Source of the DNA: Armatimonadota bacterium
Lineage (GTDB): Bacteria; Sysuimicrobiota; Sysuimicrobiia; Sysuimicrobiales; Sysuimicrobiaceae
Length of the DNA: 34,942 nt
NCBI GenBank assembly: GCA_031432545.1
Contig: JAVKGX010000014.1
Location: 1-34,942, forward strand
Reading direction: 5' to 3'
Shown here: positions 8,774 to 16,721 of the stretch, piece by piece
Layout: every line of letters begins with the position of its first letter
Numbering within the stretch: position 1 is the stretch's first letter
Position numbers and translations under genes: made by a program
The notes under the pieces: model-generated
Told to the model about the DNA's origin: nothing
Databases searched by the model: none
What the model saw: the letters and a program-made list of their open reading frames with translations, nothing else

Positions 8774-10819
8774 ATGGAAGAGCACCACGTGCACCATAGG
8801 CCCGACCACGGTCAGACACCTCCGGCCGCCGCAGGCCAGCCCGATCACGCCGCGCACGACAAACACGCCGGCCACAGCCCGCAGATGTTCCGCGATCGGT
8901 TCTGGCTGAGCGTCCTGCTCGGGGTCCCGATCCTCTACTTCGACGCCCACATCCAGGAGTGGTTCGGGTACCGTGCGGCCCAGGTCCCCGGCGCGGAGTG
9001 GGCACAGCCGGTTCTGGGCACCGTGTTGTACCTGTACGGCGGGGGTGTCTTCGTACAGGGGGGCCTGCGCGAACTGCGCGCGCGCCAACCCGGCATGATG
9101 ACCCTTGTCGGCCTGGCGATCAGCGTCGCGTTCGCCTACAGTCTGGGGGTGTCCGCCGGGTTGCTGCGGGGGATACCACTGTACTGGGAGCTGGCGACGC
9201 TCGTCGTCGTCATGCTGCTGGGACATTGGATCGAGATGGCGTCCGTCCAGGGCGCCGGACGCGCGCTGGAGTACCTCGCCGCCCTGCTCCCCGCGCACGC
9301 GCACCGCATAGTCGACGGCGACACGGAGGACGTCCCGGTGGGCGCGTTGCGAGTGGGCGACCGCGTGCTTGTGCGCCCCGGCGAGCAGGTCCCCGCCGAC
9401 GGGATCGTAGTGGAGGGGGCGTCCAGCGTCAACGAGGCGTTTCTGACCGGGGAGTCGCGTCCGGTGACCAAGGAACCGGGCGCGGAGGTGATCTCGGGTG
9501 CGATCAACGGCGAGGGGACGCTCACCGTCGAGGTGCGGCGCACTGGCGAGGCGACGACGCTGAGCCAGATCCAGCGCCTGGTGGAGCAGGCGCAGCGCTC
9601 GCGCAGCCGTTACCAGGTATTGGCCGACCGTGCGGCCTACTGGCTGACCCTGATCGCGCTGGGCGGAGGAGCGCTCACGCTGGCCGCGTGGCTGTTGGTG
9701 GGGTCCGCGCCGGAGTTCGCGCTCACGCGGATGGTCGCGGTCATGGTGATCGCCTGCCCGCACGCACTGGGGTTGGCGATCCCGCTCGTGGTCATGAACG
9801 CCACAGCGCTGTCGGCGCGCAACGGCATTCTCGTACGCAACCGCGAGGCGTTCGAGAGGGCCCGCGACATCCGGACCGTCGCCTTCGATAAGACGGGCAC
9901 GCTGACCGAGGGGAGGTTCCGCGTCCGCCGGATCTACACCGACGGCGTCGGAGAAGACGATGCCCTCGCGATCGCGGCGGCGCTCGAATCGCTGTCCGAG
10001 CACGGGCTGGCCCGCGCCGTCCTCAACGAGGCGCGCGGTCGCGGCGTGCCTGTGGGGCGCGGCGCGGACTTCCGGGCCATACCGGGCAAGGGGATCGAGG
10101 GACGGGTCGACGGCAGACCGTATCGGGTCGGCAGACCCGAGTGGGCCGACGAGATGGGGCTGGGACTCGGCGCGCTGCGCGGCGGACTGGACGAGGCCTC
10201 CGGGCGCGGCGAGAGCGTGATCGCGCTGATGGACGAGCGGCGCGTGCTGGCGCTGTTCGCGCTGGCCGACCGCGTGCGAGACGGCGCCCGGCGGGCCGTG
10301 CGCGAACTGAAGGACATGGGGCGCCAGGTCGTGATGGTCACGGGGGACGCCGAAGCGGTGGCCCGGACCGTCGCCGCGGAGTTGGGCATCGACACCTATC
10401 ACGCACGGGTACTGCCGGAGGACAAGTCGAGGATCGTCGCACAGATGCGACAGCGGGGCCCGGTGGCGTTCGTCGGCGACGGCATCAACGACGCGCCCGC
10501 GCTGGCCGCCTCCGACTTGGGCATCGCAATCGGCGCCGGCGCGAACGTGGCCATCGAGTCCGCCGACCTGGTCCTGGTGGAGGACGACCCGCTCGACGTG
10601 GTCCGCGCGCTGCGGCTCGCAGAGGGCACCTACGCCAAGATGGTGCAGAACCTTTTGTGGGCCACCGGCTACAACGCGGTCGCGCTCCCGCTGGCGGCCG
10701 GCGTCGCCTACCGCTGGGGCGTGCTGCTTTCCCCGGCCGTGGGGGCGCTGCTGATGAGCCTGTCCACGGTCATCGTCGCGGCCAACGCGATGCTGCTGCG
10801 TCGCCTGCACCTGACCTGA
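8774..10819 (+). CDS. copB: CopB-type P1B copper (Cu/Ag) exporting ATPase
   Basis: Membrane pump that couples ATP hydrolysis to heavy-metal export. The transmembrane metal site is Cys328-Pro-His, the hallmark of the P1B-3 (CopB) subgroup, associated with Cu or Ag; typical CopA enzymes have CPC. In keeping with this, the N-terminus has no CxxC HMA domain but a His-rich tail (nine His in the first 34 residues). Other motifs are TGES in the actuator domain, the phosphorylation site D372KTGT, HG-containing nucleotide-binding domain (SEHGLARAV), [11 protein letters not shown], and MSLST in the last membrane segments. Eight membrane helices are expected. Length 681 fits the subgroup. It stands alone with no chaperone or regulator gene beside it. 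Confidence 0.95.
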   Translation: MEEHHVHHRPDHGQTPPAAAGQPDHAAHDKHAGHSPQMFRDRFWLSVLLGVPILYFDAHIQEWFGYRAAQVPGAEWAQPVLGTVLYLYGGGVFVQGGLRELRARQPGMMTLVGLAISVAFAYSLGVSAGLLRGIPLYWELATLVVVMLLGHWIEMASVQGAGRALEYLAALLPAHAHRIVDGDTEDVPVGALRVGDRVLVRPGEQVPADGIVVEGASSVNEAFLTGESRPVTKEPGAEVISGAINGEGTLTVEVRRTGEATTLSQIQRLVEQAQRSRSRYQVLADRAAYWLTLIALGGGALTLAAWLLVGSAPEFALTRMVAVMVIACPHALGLAIPLVVMNATALSARNGILVRNREAFERARDIRTVAFDKTGTLTEGRFRVRRIYTDGVGEDDALAIAAALESLSEHGLARAVLNEARGRGVPVGRGADFRAIPGKGIEGRVDGRPYRVGRPEWADEMGLGLGALRGGLDEASGRGESVIALMDERRVLALFALADRVRDGARRAVRELKDMGRQVVMVTGDAEAVARTVAAELGIDTYHARVLPEDKSRIVAQMRQRGPVAFVGDGINDAPALAASDLGIAIGAGANVAIESADLVLVEDDPLDVVRALRLAEGTYAKMVQNLLWATGYNAVALPLAAGVAYRWGVLLSPAVGALLMSLSTVIVAANAMLLRRLHLT

Positions 10820-10844
10820 GCGGCCGTCCCCCTGCAGGGGCCGC
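10820..10844. terminator. Bidirectional hairpin between copB and DUF3096 gene
   Basis: Starts right after the copB stop: GCGG and CCGC arms enclose CCCC-TGCA-GGGG. It separates two convergent genes and could terminate both; only a short TTCT follows on the plus strand. Confidence 0.5.
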
Positions 10845-10846
10845 TT

Positions 10847-10981
10847 CTACCGGACCAATCCCGTCAGCCCGACGACGATCAGGTAGACGGCGACGATGTA
10901 GTTCAGCAGCCGCGGCGCGATCAGGATCAGGATGCCGGCGACGAGAGCGACGATCGGCTGAATGCTGGCGTCGATGCGCAT
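10847..10981 (-). CDS. DUF3096-like small hydrophobic protein (44 residues)
   Basis: A complete small gene: ATG with GGGAGGTCG upstream, encoding MRIDASIQPIVALVAGILIL, then IAPRLLNYIVAVYLIVVGLT and a short basic end. This is the layout of DUF3096 proteins: an N-terminal Ile-rich helix, a Pro-Arg turn and a second membrane helix, so a two-helix membrane hairpin. Function is unknown. It lies in the minus-strand group with DoxX, Hsp20 and the SDH-like protease, but a strong terminator palindrome separates it from doxX. Confidence 0.8.
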   Translation of the reverse strand: MRIDASIQPIVALVAGILILIAPRLLNYIVAVYLIVVGLTGLVR

Positions 10982-11057
10982 CGGGCGACCTCCCGGGCGG
11001 TGCATCGGGTGGACCTACCAGAAAGGACGCAACGAGCGCCACTGGAGTTCGCAAACA

Positions 11058-11087
11058 GACGCCGCCCGGGGATCCCCGGGCGGCGTC
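11058..11087 (-). terminator. Perfect 30-nt palindrome, likely terminator of the doxX-like gene
   Basis: The two 15-nt halves are exact inverse complements, centred on GGATCC and starting GACGCCGCCCGGGG. It begins 11 nt past the DoxX stop on the minus strand and is followed on that strand by TGTTTGCG, a weak U-tract, which fits a rho-independent terminator. Confidence 0.7.
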
Positions 11088-11098
11088 GGCAGGGGAGG

Positions 11099-11608
11099 TC
11101 AGTTCTGGGCCTCGCTGGGCTGCAGCGCACCGCCGCGGAATCCCAGGTAGGCGGCCATCCCCACGATCAGGACGAAGCCCCAACCCAGCACCGGCACCAC
11201 CGGGAGGGTCAGTCCGAGCACCGGGTCCAGCGCATAGGCACCCGGCCCGGCCAGTGCCACGGCGGTCGCGGCGGCGACGTTGACGAGCGGATACTCGTAG
11301 CCGTTGCGCTGGACCCACAGACCGTTGCGGGCGTGGACGGGTACGATCGCGGCCGCCATCACCGCGGCGATCAGCACGGAGCCGATGGGGTTGGCCAACC
11401 CCACCAACAGGAGCAGACCGCCGAGGAACTCAGCGGATCCCGCCAGTATGGCCCACAGCCGGCCCGGACGCATACCCATCGACTCCAGCCACTGCCCGGT
11501 GCCGGCGACACCGTGCCCGCCGAACCAGCCGAACAGCTTCTGCGCCCCGTGCCCGATGAACAGCAGACCGACAACGCCACGAAGGATCAACAAGCCGAGG
11601 TCCAGCAC
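11099..11608 (-). CDS. DoxX family membrane protein
   Basis: A 169-residue protein with four predicted membrane helices. DoxX family landmarks are RGVVGLLFIGHGAQKLFGWFGG at the N-terminus, LAGSAEFLGGLLLLVGL in the second helix and AAIVPVHARNG before the third. The family includes subunits or partners of quinol-linked redox enzymes and detoxification proteins; the exact role here is unknown. I prefer the GTG at 11608 because the strong AAGGAGG site lies 6 nt upstream; a GTG three codons earlier would overlap that site. It follows hsp20 on the minus strand after a hairpin. Confidence 0.9.
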   Translation of the reverse strand: MLDLGLLILRGVVGLLFIGHGAQKLFGWFGGHGVAGTGQWLESMGMRPGRLWAILAGSAEFLGGLLLLVGLANPIGSVLIAAVMAAAIVPVHARNGLWVQRNGYEYPLVNVAAATAVALAGPGAYALDPVLGLTLPVVPVLGWGFVLIVGMAAYLGFRGGALQPSEAQN

Positions 11609-11653
11609 ACCGCTCACCTCCTTAGTGCATTCGAATCCCAGGGAGAAGTACTT

Positions 11654-11685
11654 CCCGTCAGACCCCGGAGCCGGGGCCGGACGGG
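11654..11685 (-). terminator. Hairpin after minus-strand hsp20
   Basis: Nested arms CCCGTC/GACGGG and CCCCGG/CCGGGG form a long GC-rich hairpin 10 nt after the hsp20 stop codon. Next to it GAAGTACTTC is a small palindrome. Without a U-tract it may only attenuate transcription into the doxX-like gene. Confidence 0.5.
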
Positions 11686-11695
11686 AGACGACGCA

Positions 11696-12127
11696 TTACG
11701 CGGCGACCTGCACAGGAACCTTCCGCGGCAGCAGCTTCTGCTCGACCGGAATGCGGATCTCCAGGATTCCGTCCCGCCACTGCGCCTTCACCTGACCTGC
11801 GTCCAGACCCGAGGGCAGTATCACGGTGCGCTCGAAGCGCCCGTAGGGGATCCCGAGCATCACGACGTCATCCCGCGGCACCTCGAGCGCCTTCCGCTCG
11901 CCCCGGATCACCAGCGTGTTGCCGTGGGTCAGGACCTCCACGGCCTGTGGGTCCACGCCGGCCAGATCCGCCCGGACGACGAAGTGCCCGTCGGCGAAGT
12001 ACGCATCCGTGGCGGGCAGAAACGTCGTGCCCGCAACCCCATCAGATCCGAAGATCCGGTCGACTAGGCTCGCGAGCTCCTGCTGGATCGCCGCCAGCTC
12101 CGCGAACGGATGACGACGCACCAGCAT
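11696..12127 (-). CDS. Hsp20 family small heat-shock protein (first copy)
   Basis: ATP-independent holdase that keeps unfolding proteins soluble for refolding by DnaK/ClpB. The 143-residue protein has a short N-terminal arm (RRHPFAELAAIQQELASLVD), an alpha-crystallin domain from about residue 40 to 130 with VVRADLAGVDPQAVEV and the conserved DGILEIRIPV, and a C-terminal tail. I start at the ATG with GGAGG nine bases upstream rather than a GTG seven codons earlier that lacks a site. It is divergent in sequence from the second Hsp20 near 13651. The leader contains inverted repeats that could be temperature-sensitive (see separate entry). Confidence 0.94.
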   Translation of the reverse strand: MLVRRHPFAELAAIQQELASLVDRIFGSDGVAGTTFLPATDAYFADGHFVVRADLAGVDPQAVEVLTHGNTLVIRGERKALEVPRDDVVMLGIPYGRFERTVILPSGLDAGQVKAQWRDGILEIRIPVEQKLLPRKVPVQVAA

Positions 12128-12147
12128 GGGCCACCACCTCCGTCGCA

Positions 12148-12231
12148 CGATTTTTGGATCCCTCCGCTATGGAAAGCGCGGACACGCCCCGAGGGCGGCG
12201 CCTTCCGGGGCGCGGCACCACGTAAAAATCG
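12148..12231 (-). promoter_or_regulatory. Candidate structured leader of hsp20
   Basis: CGATTTTT and AAAAATCG (plus-strand 12148-12155 and 12224-12231) are perfect 8-nt inverse complements flanking a GC-rich hairpin (CGCCCC/GGGGCG at 12185-12212). In the hsp20 mRNA the AU-rich base stem would sit about 7 nt from the GGAGG ribosome binding site. This is the general layout of an RNA thermometer, but no ROSE or fourU consensus is seen, so the role is inferred. Confidence 0.3.
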
Positions 12232-12243
12232 AACAAAGACGTC

Positions 12244-12263
12244 GGGTCCCGGCGGAGGGACCC
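12244..12263 (-). terminator. Hairpin terminator after the SDH-like protease gene
   Basis: GGGTCCC-GGCGGA-GGGACCC, a perfect 7-bp stem with 6-nt loop about 70 nt beyond the protease stop. On the minus strand it is followed by GACGTCTTTGTTCGATTTTT, a T-rich run. Confidence 0.5.
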
Positions 12264-12307
12264 TTACGATCATCGCCCCTGGGAAGGGCGCCCTCCGGCC
12301 GCATCCA

Positions 12308-12319
12308 TTTCTATAGAAA
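12308..12319. promoter_or_regulatory. AT-rich palindrome TTTCTATAGAAA
   Basis: A perfect 12-nt palindrome in otherwise GC-rich DNA, 17 nt past the stop of the protease gene and upstream of hsp20. It contains TATAGA, which could be a -10 element for hsp20 with a long leader, or a regulator site. No good -35 box is seen. Confidence 0.3.
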
Positions 12320-12335
12320 CGATCCGGGGCGAAGG

Positions 12336-13187
12336 TTATTCCTGCTGCCGTCCGGGCCGCGGCCTGGCCGGCTGCGGGGGCGTATAGGGTACGGGGATGT
12401 ATTCCACCGACGGGCGCCGGTGCCCCGCCTGCGGGTAGAGGGCCATCAGGCGGTGGATCTCCACCGGCATCTCCGTGGAGACCCGCAGCCCCAGCCGCTG
12501 GGCTTCGTCCACCGTGATCGGGTAGTCGTGCGTCCACCGGCCGCTGCTGAGTGCTTCGGCGACCGCGTCCGCTTGGTCTGCGGGCATCTTGTCGGCCACC
12601 AGCGCGCGCACGGTGGACCGGACCTGCTCCAGGGCCTTGGCCGCGATGTCGGCGAAGATGATCGTCTGGTCGTCCACCTCGTTGATGTTCTTGCGCTCGA
12701 GGACCTTGAGGATGGACGCGGCCGGATACTGACCGAGCTGCGGATCGACCGGTCCCAGCACGGCGTGCGGGTCCATCACGATCTCGTCGGCGCTGAGTGC
12801 AATCAGCGTGCCGCCGGACATGGCGTAGTGGGGCACGAACACCGTGACCCGCCCCGGGTGCTCGCGCAGAGCTCGGGCGATCTGCTCGGCCGCCAGCACG
12901 AGCCCGCCGGGCGTGTGCAGCACAAGGTCGATCGGCATCTGCGGCGGCGTCAGCCGAACGGCCCGCAACACCGCCTCGGAATCGTCGATGTCGATGTAGC
13001 GCACCAGAGGGAAGCCCAGTAGGCTCATCGTTTCCTGGCGGTGGATCATCGCGATCAGACGCGATCCGCGCTTGCGCTCGATCTGGTGCAGCAGCCGCAG
13101 GCGTGCGCTCTCCAGCCACCGGCGCTGCAGGAGCGGCTGCAGCGCCGACAGGATCACGAACAGCCACAAAGCGTCCAGGACCGACAT
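12336..13187 (-). CDS. SDH family Clp/SppA-fold serine protease, membrane-anchored
   Basis: Resembles the SDH (serine dehydrogenase proteinase) family, relatives of SppA/ClpP with the crotonase fold. Residues 4-20 form one N-terminal membrane helix, followed by a basic helix and the protease domain: IDLVLHTPGG (residues 86-95) is the oxyanion-hole loop and YAMSGGTLIALSADEIVMDP carries the probable nucleophile Ser124. GPVDPQLGQYPAASIL and the following helix are also typical. It probably degrades membrane or misfolded proteins at the cytoplasmic face. The ATG has GGGAGGAG upstream. It is transcribed divergently from the HspR-type regulator, sharing a control region, and precedes hsp20, which supports a stress role. 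Confidence 0.88.
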   Translation of the reverse strand: MSVLDALWLFVILSALQPLLQRRWLESARLRLLHQIERKRGSRLIAMIHRQETMSLLGFPLVRYIDIDDSEAVLRAVRLTPPQMPIDLVLHTPGGLVLAAEQIARALREHPGRVTVFVPHYAMSGGTLIALSADEIVMDPHAVLGPVDPQLGQYPAASILKVLERKNINEVDDQTIIFADIAAKALEQVRSTVRALVADKMPADQADAVAEALSSGRWTHDYPITVDEAQRLGLRVSTEMPVEIHRLMALYPQAGHRRPSVEYIPVPYTPPQPARPRPGRQQE

Positions 13188-13212
13188 CGCTCCTCCCGAT
13201 CCGGGTAGGATG

Positions 13213-13218
13213 AGTATA
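13213..13218 (-). promoter_or_regulatory. -10 box of the SDH-like protease gene
   Basis: TATACT on the minus strand, 25 nt upstream of the ATG. The hexamer 17 nt further upstream is TTCGAA, a poor -35, so an activator or alternative sigma factor may be involved. Confidence 0.4.
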
Positions 13219-13250
13219 GCAGAGGGCTGGGTTGCTTCGAACATCCTTTA

Positions 13251-13288
13251 TGTCAGGAATATTGACAGTATCGATGACAAGGTATAGC
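13251..13288 (+). promoter_or_regulatory. Promoter and candidate operator of the hspR-hsp20-dnaK operon
   Basis: TTGACA at 13262-13267 and TATAGC at 13283-13288, with a short 15-bp spacer, form the likely promoter. The inverted repeat TGTCA-N7-TGACA at 13251-13267 overlaps the -35 box, and a further ATGACA lies in the spacer. Spacing of seven matches that of HspR (HAIR) operators, though the arm sequence is not the CTTGAGT consensus. The location in the divergent promoter region beside the regulator gene suggests autoregulation. Confidence 0.5.
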
Positions 13289-13363
13289 GTGGGAACGGGT
13301 GAGTGGGAGCCAGGCACTGGAGCGCGTGGGGCCGTGGCGGATCGGACGCGGAGAACGGATTCG

Positions 13364-13654
13364 ATGCCCGTCTACGTGATCAGCGTGGCGGCCGAGCTCG
13401 TGGGGCTGCACCCGCGCACGCTGCGCATCTACGAAGAAAAGGGGCTGATCCGACCCGCGCGGCGCAACCAGATCCGCCTGTTCAGCGATCGCGACCTGCA
13501 GCGGGTGCAGCTGATCCGCTACCTGACCCGCGAGGTCGGGTTGAACCTGGCGGGGGTGAAGCTGTTCTTGGAGATCCAAGAGCGTCACGAGGAGGTCGCG
13601 TACTGGATCCTGGGCAAGCGAGACGGCACAAAAGAGGGGAGGAGCCGACGATGA
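13364..13654 (+). CDS. hspR: MerR/HspR-family heat-shock regulator
   Basis: A 96-residue DNA-binding protein with the MerR winged helix: VYVISVAAELVGLHPRTLRIYEEKGLIRP is the helix-turn-helix and first wing, followed by RNQIRLFSDRDLQRVQLIRYL and the start of a short dimerisation helix. HspR represses dnaK operons in Streptomyces and others, with DnaK as corepressor; its position as first gene of an hsp20-dnaK-grpE-dnaJ set fits this exactly. No effector domain is present. The ATG has GGAG about 10 nt upstream; the frame is open further upstream but that part covers the promoter. Its TGA overlaps the ATG of hsp20 (ATGA). Confidence 0.9.
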   Translation: MPVYVISVAAELVGLHPRTLRIYEEKGLIRPARRNQIRLFSDRDLQRVQLIRYLTREVGLNLAGVKLFLEIQERHEEVAYWILGKRDGTKEGRSRR

Positions 13655-14103
13655 GCATTCTGCGCTGGGACCCGTTCGAGGAACTGAACGCGATGCAGCG
13701 GGCGATGGATCGCCTGATGCAGGAGTTCGGCCGCCCGGCTCCGCAGCGCGCGGCCGGCACGACCCAGCCGGTCGTCTGGCAGCCGGCGGTGGAGATGTAC
13801 GAGACGGACAGCGAGGTCGTGGTGCGCGCCGAGCTGCCGGGCATCGATCCCAAGGACGTCGACGTCACGGTCGCCGAGGGCTCGCTGGTGATCAAGGCGG
13901 AGGCGAAGGCCGAGCAGGAGGAGCGTGGCCGCGCCTACCTGCGCCGGGAGTTCCGTTACGGCGCCTTCCTGCGGAGCCTGCCCCTGCCCGCCGAGGTGAA
14001 GGGCGACGAGGCCAGGGCGACCTACAAGGGCGGCATTCTGGAAGTCCGCGTGCCCAAGAGCGAGCGAGTCCGGCCGCGCCAGGTGAAGGTGCACGTCGAG
14101 TGA
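13651..14103 (+). CDS. Hsp20 family small heat-shock protein (second copy)
   Basis: A 150-residue holdase chaperone. N-terminal arm [20 protein letters not shown] is the conserved WDPFxEL motif; the alpha-crystallin domain (about 45-138) has [17 protein letters not shown], the [15 protein letters not shown] strand pair and [10 protein letters not shown]. It starts with an ATG overlapping the hspR stop and is followed 19 nt later by dnaK, so it belongs to the HspR-controlled operon. Its sequence is clearly different from the minus-strand Hsp20, so the pair is not a recent duplication. Confidence 0.95.
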   Translation: MSILRWDPFEELNAMQRAMDRLMQEFGRPAPQRAAGTTQPVVWQPAVEMYETDSEVVVRAELPGIDPKDVDVTVAEGSLVIKAEAKAEQEERGRAYLRREFRYGAFLRSLPLPAEVKGDEARATYKGGILEVRVPKSERVRPRQVKVHVE

Positions 14104-14122
14104 GGGACGGAGGGACCTACTC

Positions 14123-16018
14123 ATGGCCAAGGTTGTCGGCATCGACCTGGGAACGACAAACTCGGTGATCGCGGCGATGGTCGGCGGCGAGCCGGTCGTG
14201 ATCCCCAACCGCGAGGGAAGCCGGCTCACACCGTCGGTGGTCGCGTTCACCAAGACCGGGGAGCGCCTGGTAGGACAGATGGCGAAGCGCCAGGCGATCC
14301 TCAACTCCGAGAACACCGTCTACTCGATCAAGCGGTTCATGGGGCGCCGCTTCCACGAGGTCGAAACCGAGCGGAAGATGGTGCCCTACAAGGTGGCCGA
14401 GGGGCAGCACGGGATGGCCGTCGTCGACATCCCCGCCGCGGGGCGGACGTTCACGCCCGAGGAGATCTCGGCGATGATCCTCCAGAAACTCAAGGACGAC
14501 GCGGAGGCCTACCTCGGCGAGAAGGTCGAGGCCGCCGTGATCACCGTACCGGCCTACTTCAACGACGCGCAGCGCACCGCCACAAAGAACGCGGGCGAGA
14601 TCGCGGGGTTGAAGGTCCTGCGGATCATCAACGAGCCCACCGCCGCGTGCCTGGCCTACGGGCTGGACAAGAAGGGGTCGGAGACGGTGCTGGTGTGGGA
14701 CCTGGGCGGCGGGACCTTCGACGTCTCGATCCTGGAGATCGGCGAGGGCGTCTTCCAGGTGAAGGCCACCAACGGCGACACGCACCTGGGAGGGGATGAC
14801 TGGGACGAGCGGATCGTTAACTGGCTGGCCGACGAGTTCCGCAAGCAGCACGGCATCGACCTGCGCGCCGACCGCCAGGCTTTGCAGCGGCTGCGCGAGG
14901 CCGCCGAGCGGGCGAAGATCGAACTCACGACGGTCGTGCAGACCACGATCAACCTGCCGTTCATCACCGCGGACGCCACCGGCCCCAAGCACCTGGACAT
15001 GGCGCTGACGCGCGCAAAGTTCGAGGAGCTGACCGCAGACCTGGTGGAGCGCTGCATCGGCCCGTTCCGCAACGCACTCAGCGATGCCAAGCTCAGCGAG
15101 CGCGACATCCACGAGGTGATCCTGGTCGGGGGCGCGACGCGCATGCCGATGATCCAGGAGCTGGTGCGCCGCCTGACGGGCAAGGAGCCCAACAAGGAGG
15201 TGCACCCCGACGAAGTCGTGGCCGTCGGCGCCGCCATCCAGGCTGGCGTGCTGGCCGGGGACGTGCGCGATGTCGTGCTGCTGGACGTTACCCCGCTGTC
15301 GCTGGGCATCGAGACACTGGGCGGCGTGATGACCGTGCTCATCCCGCGCAACACGACGATCCCTACCCGCAAGAGCGAGACCTTCACGACCGCCGAGGAC
15401 GGGCAGACGCAGGTGGAGGTGCACGTGCTGCAGGGTGAGCGGCCGCTGGCGCGCGACAACCGGACGCTGGGCCGATTCCTCCTGGACGGCATTCCGCCGG
15501 CTCCGCGCGGCGTGCCCAAGATCGACGTCACGTTCGACATCGACGCCAACGGCATCCTGTCGGTGTCGGCGCGCGACATCGCCACCGGGCGGGAACAGTC
15601 GATCAAGATCACCGGCACGTCGACGCTCAGCAAGGAAGAGGTCGAACGCATGATCCGGGAGGCCGAAGCGCACGCCGAGGAGGACCGGCGCAAGCGTGAG
15701 GAGGCCGAGATCGTCAACCGTGGCGACGCCGTCGCCTACCAAACCGAGCGCCTGCTGCGCGATCAGGGCCAGGCGATCTCCGAGGACGAGCGCCGGCCCC
15801 TGGAGGCCAAGGTCAAGGACCTGCGCGAGGCGGTGCAGGCGCGCGACGTCAACCGCGTCCGCGCCCTAACCGAAGAGGTCCAGCAGATGACCTACAAGCT
15901 CAGCGAGCGGCTGTACCGCGGGGCGGCGGCCGGCGCGCCCGCCGGCGGAGCGGAGGCACCCAAGGAATCGAAGCCAGGCGACGACGTGATCGACGCCGAG
16001 TACAAGCCCAGTGACTGA
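14123..16018 (+). CDS. dnaK: Chaperone DnaK (Hsp70)
   Basis: ATP-driven chaperone that binds exposed hydrophobic segments, working with DnaJ and GrpE. The 631-residue protein has the N-terminal ATPase signatures [26 protein letters not shown] and [11 protein letters not shown], the interdomain linker [14 protein letters not shown], the substrate-binding domain and the helical lid, ending [12 protein letters not shown] like typical bacterial DnaK. The ATG has GGAGGGACC upstream. It lies within the hspR-hsp20-dnaK-grpE-dnaJ operon. Confidence 0.98.
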   Translation: MAKVVGIDLGTTNSVIAAMVGGEPVVIPNREGSRLTPSVVAFTKTGERLVGQMAKRQAILNSENTVYSIKRFMGRRFHEVETERKMVPYKVAEGQHGMAVVDIPAAGRTFTPEEISAMILQKLKDDAEAYLGEKVEAAVITVPAYFNDAQRTATKNAGEIAGLKVLRIINEPTAACLAYGLDKKGSETVLVWDLGGGTFDVSILEIGEGVFQVKATNGDTHLGGDDWDERIVNWLADEFRKQHGIDLRADRQALQRLREAAERAKIELTTVVQTTINLPFITADATGPKHLDMALTRAKFEELTADLVERCIGPFRNALSDAKLSERDIHEVILVGGATRMPMIQELVRRLTGKEPNKEVHPDEVVAVGAAIQAGVLAGDVRDVVLLDVTPLSLGIETLGGVMTVLIPRNTTIPTRKSETFTTAEDGQTQVEVHVLQGERPLARDNRTLGRFLLDGIPPAPRGVPKIDVTFDIDANGILSVSARDIATGREQSIKITGTSTLSKEEVERMIREAEAHAEEDRRKREEAEIVNRGDAVAYQTERLLRDQGQAISEDERRPLEAKVKDLREAVQARDVNRVRALTEEVQQMTYKLSERLYRGAAAGAPAGGAEAPKESKPGDDVIDAEYKPSD

Positions 16019-16034
16019 TGCCGGGAGGCTTGGG

Positions 16035-16691
16035 ATGTCCGAACGCGACAGGTACGTCCTGCCAGACGAGCAGGCGGTGGAGCAGACAGAACCGGCGGCC
16101 CCAGCAGAGGTCGGCGACGCCGAACAGGCGGCACCCGTCGAGGAGCCCGTCGAGATCCCGGTGAACGTCGCCGGTCCTGCCGAGCCTGCAGCCGCCGCGG
16201 CGGAATCCGAAGAGGTCGCTTCCCTGCGGCAGGAAGTCGAGCGCTACCGGCAGGAGGCCGAGCGCAACTGGCAGCAGTTCCTACACGCGGCGGCCGACCT
16301 GGAGAACTACAAGAAGACCGCAGCGAAGGTGCAGCGCGATGCCGTGGACCGCACCCGGCGCCAGATGCTGCACGTGATCCTCACCGCCGTGGACAACCTG
16401 GAGCGTGCGATCCGCTACGCCGAGGCCAACGCGGACAACGCGGCTGTGGCCGCGATCCTCGATGGGCTGCGCATCACGCACCGTTCTTTGCTCGACAGCC
16501 TCGGCAACCTGGGCGTGCAGCCCCTTGAGGCGGCGGGACAGAAGTTCGACCCCGCCCTCCACGAGGCGGTAGCGGTGGCCTCCGCGGAGGAGACGGGGGC
16601 TGAGCCCGGCACCGTTCTGGACGTCGTGCAGCAGGGATATTTGCTCGGGCAGGAGGTTCTGCGGCCGGCGAGGGTGCGCGTGGCGCAGTAG
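16035..16691 (+). CDS. grpE: Nucleotide exchange factor GrpE
   Basis: Stimulates ADP release from DnaK. Residues 1-60 form an acidic Pro/Ala/Glu-rich, probably disordered extension; residues about 62-115 are the long coiled coil (SLRQEVERYRQEAERNWQQF, then AADLENYKKTAAKVQRD); the C-terminal beta domain ends with the typical GTVLDVVQQGYLLGQEVLRP. The ATG at 16035 is chosen because GGGAGG lies at the right distance; an upstream GTG overlapping the dnaK stop has none. Length 218 is within the family range. Confidence 0.96.
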   Translation: MSERDRYVLPDEQAVEQTEPAAPAEVGDAEQAAPVEEPVEIPVNVAGPAEPAAAAAESEEVASLRQEVERYRQEAERNWQQFLHAAADLENYKKTAAKVQRDAVDRTRRQMLHVILTAVDNLERAIRYAEANADNAAVAAILDGLRITHRSLLDSLGNLGVQPLEAAGQKFDPALHEAVAVASAEETGAEPGTVLDVVQQGYLLGQEVLRPARVRVAQ

Positions 16692-16721
16692 GGCGTCGCC
16701 GATCGTCTGCGGCTCGCATTC

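Noticed and set aside
8483-10810. Minus-strand open frame of 775 codons opposite copB
   Set aside because: Low-complexity His/Gln/Arg translation, entirely antisense to a well-supported ATPase gene.
13188-14122. Canonical CIRCE (TTAGCACTC-N9-GAGTGCTAA) or HAIR (CTTGAGT-N7-ACTCAAG) elements
   Set aside because: Neither consensus is present by eye; only the TGTCA-N7-TGACA repeat was found and is reported as a candidate.
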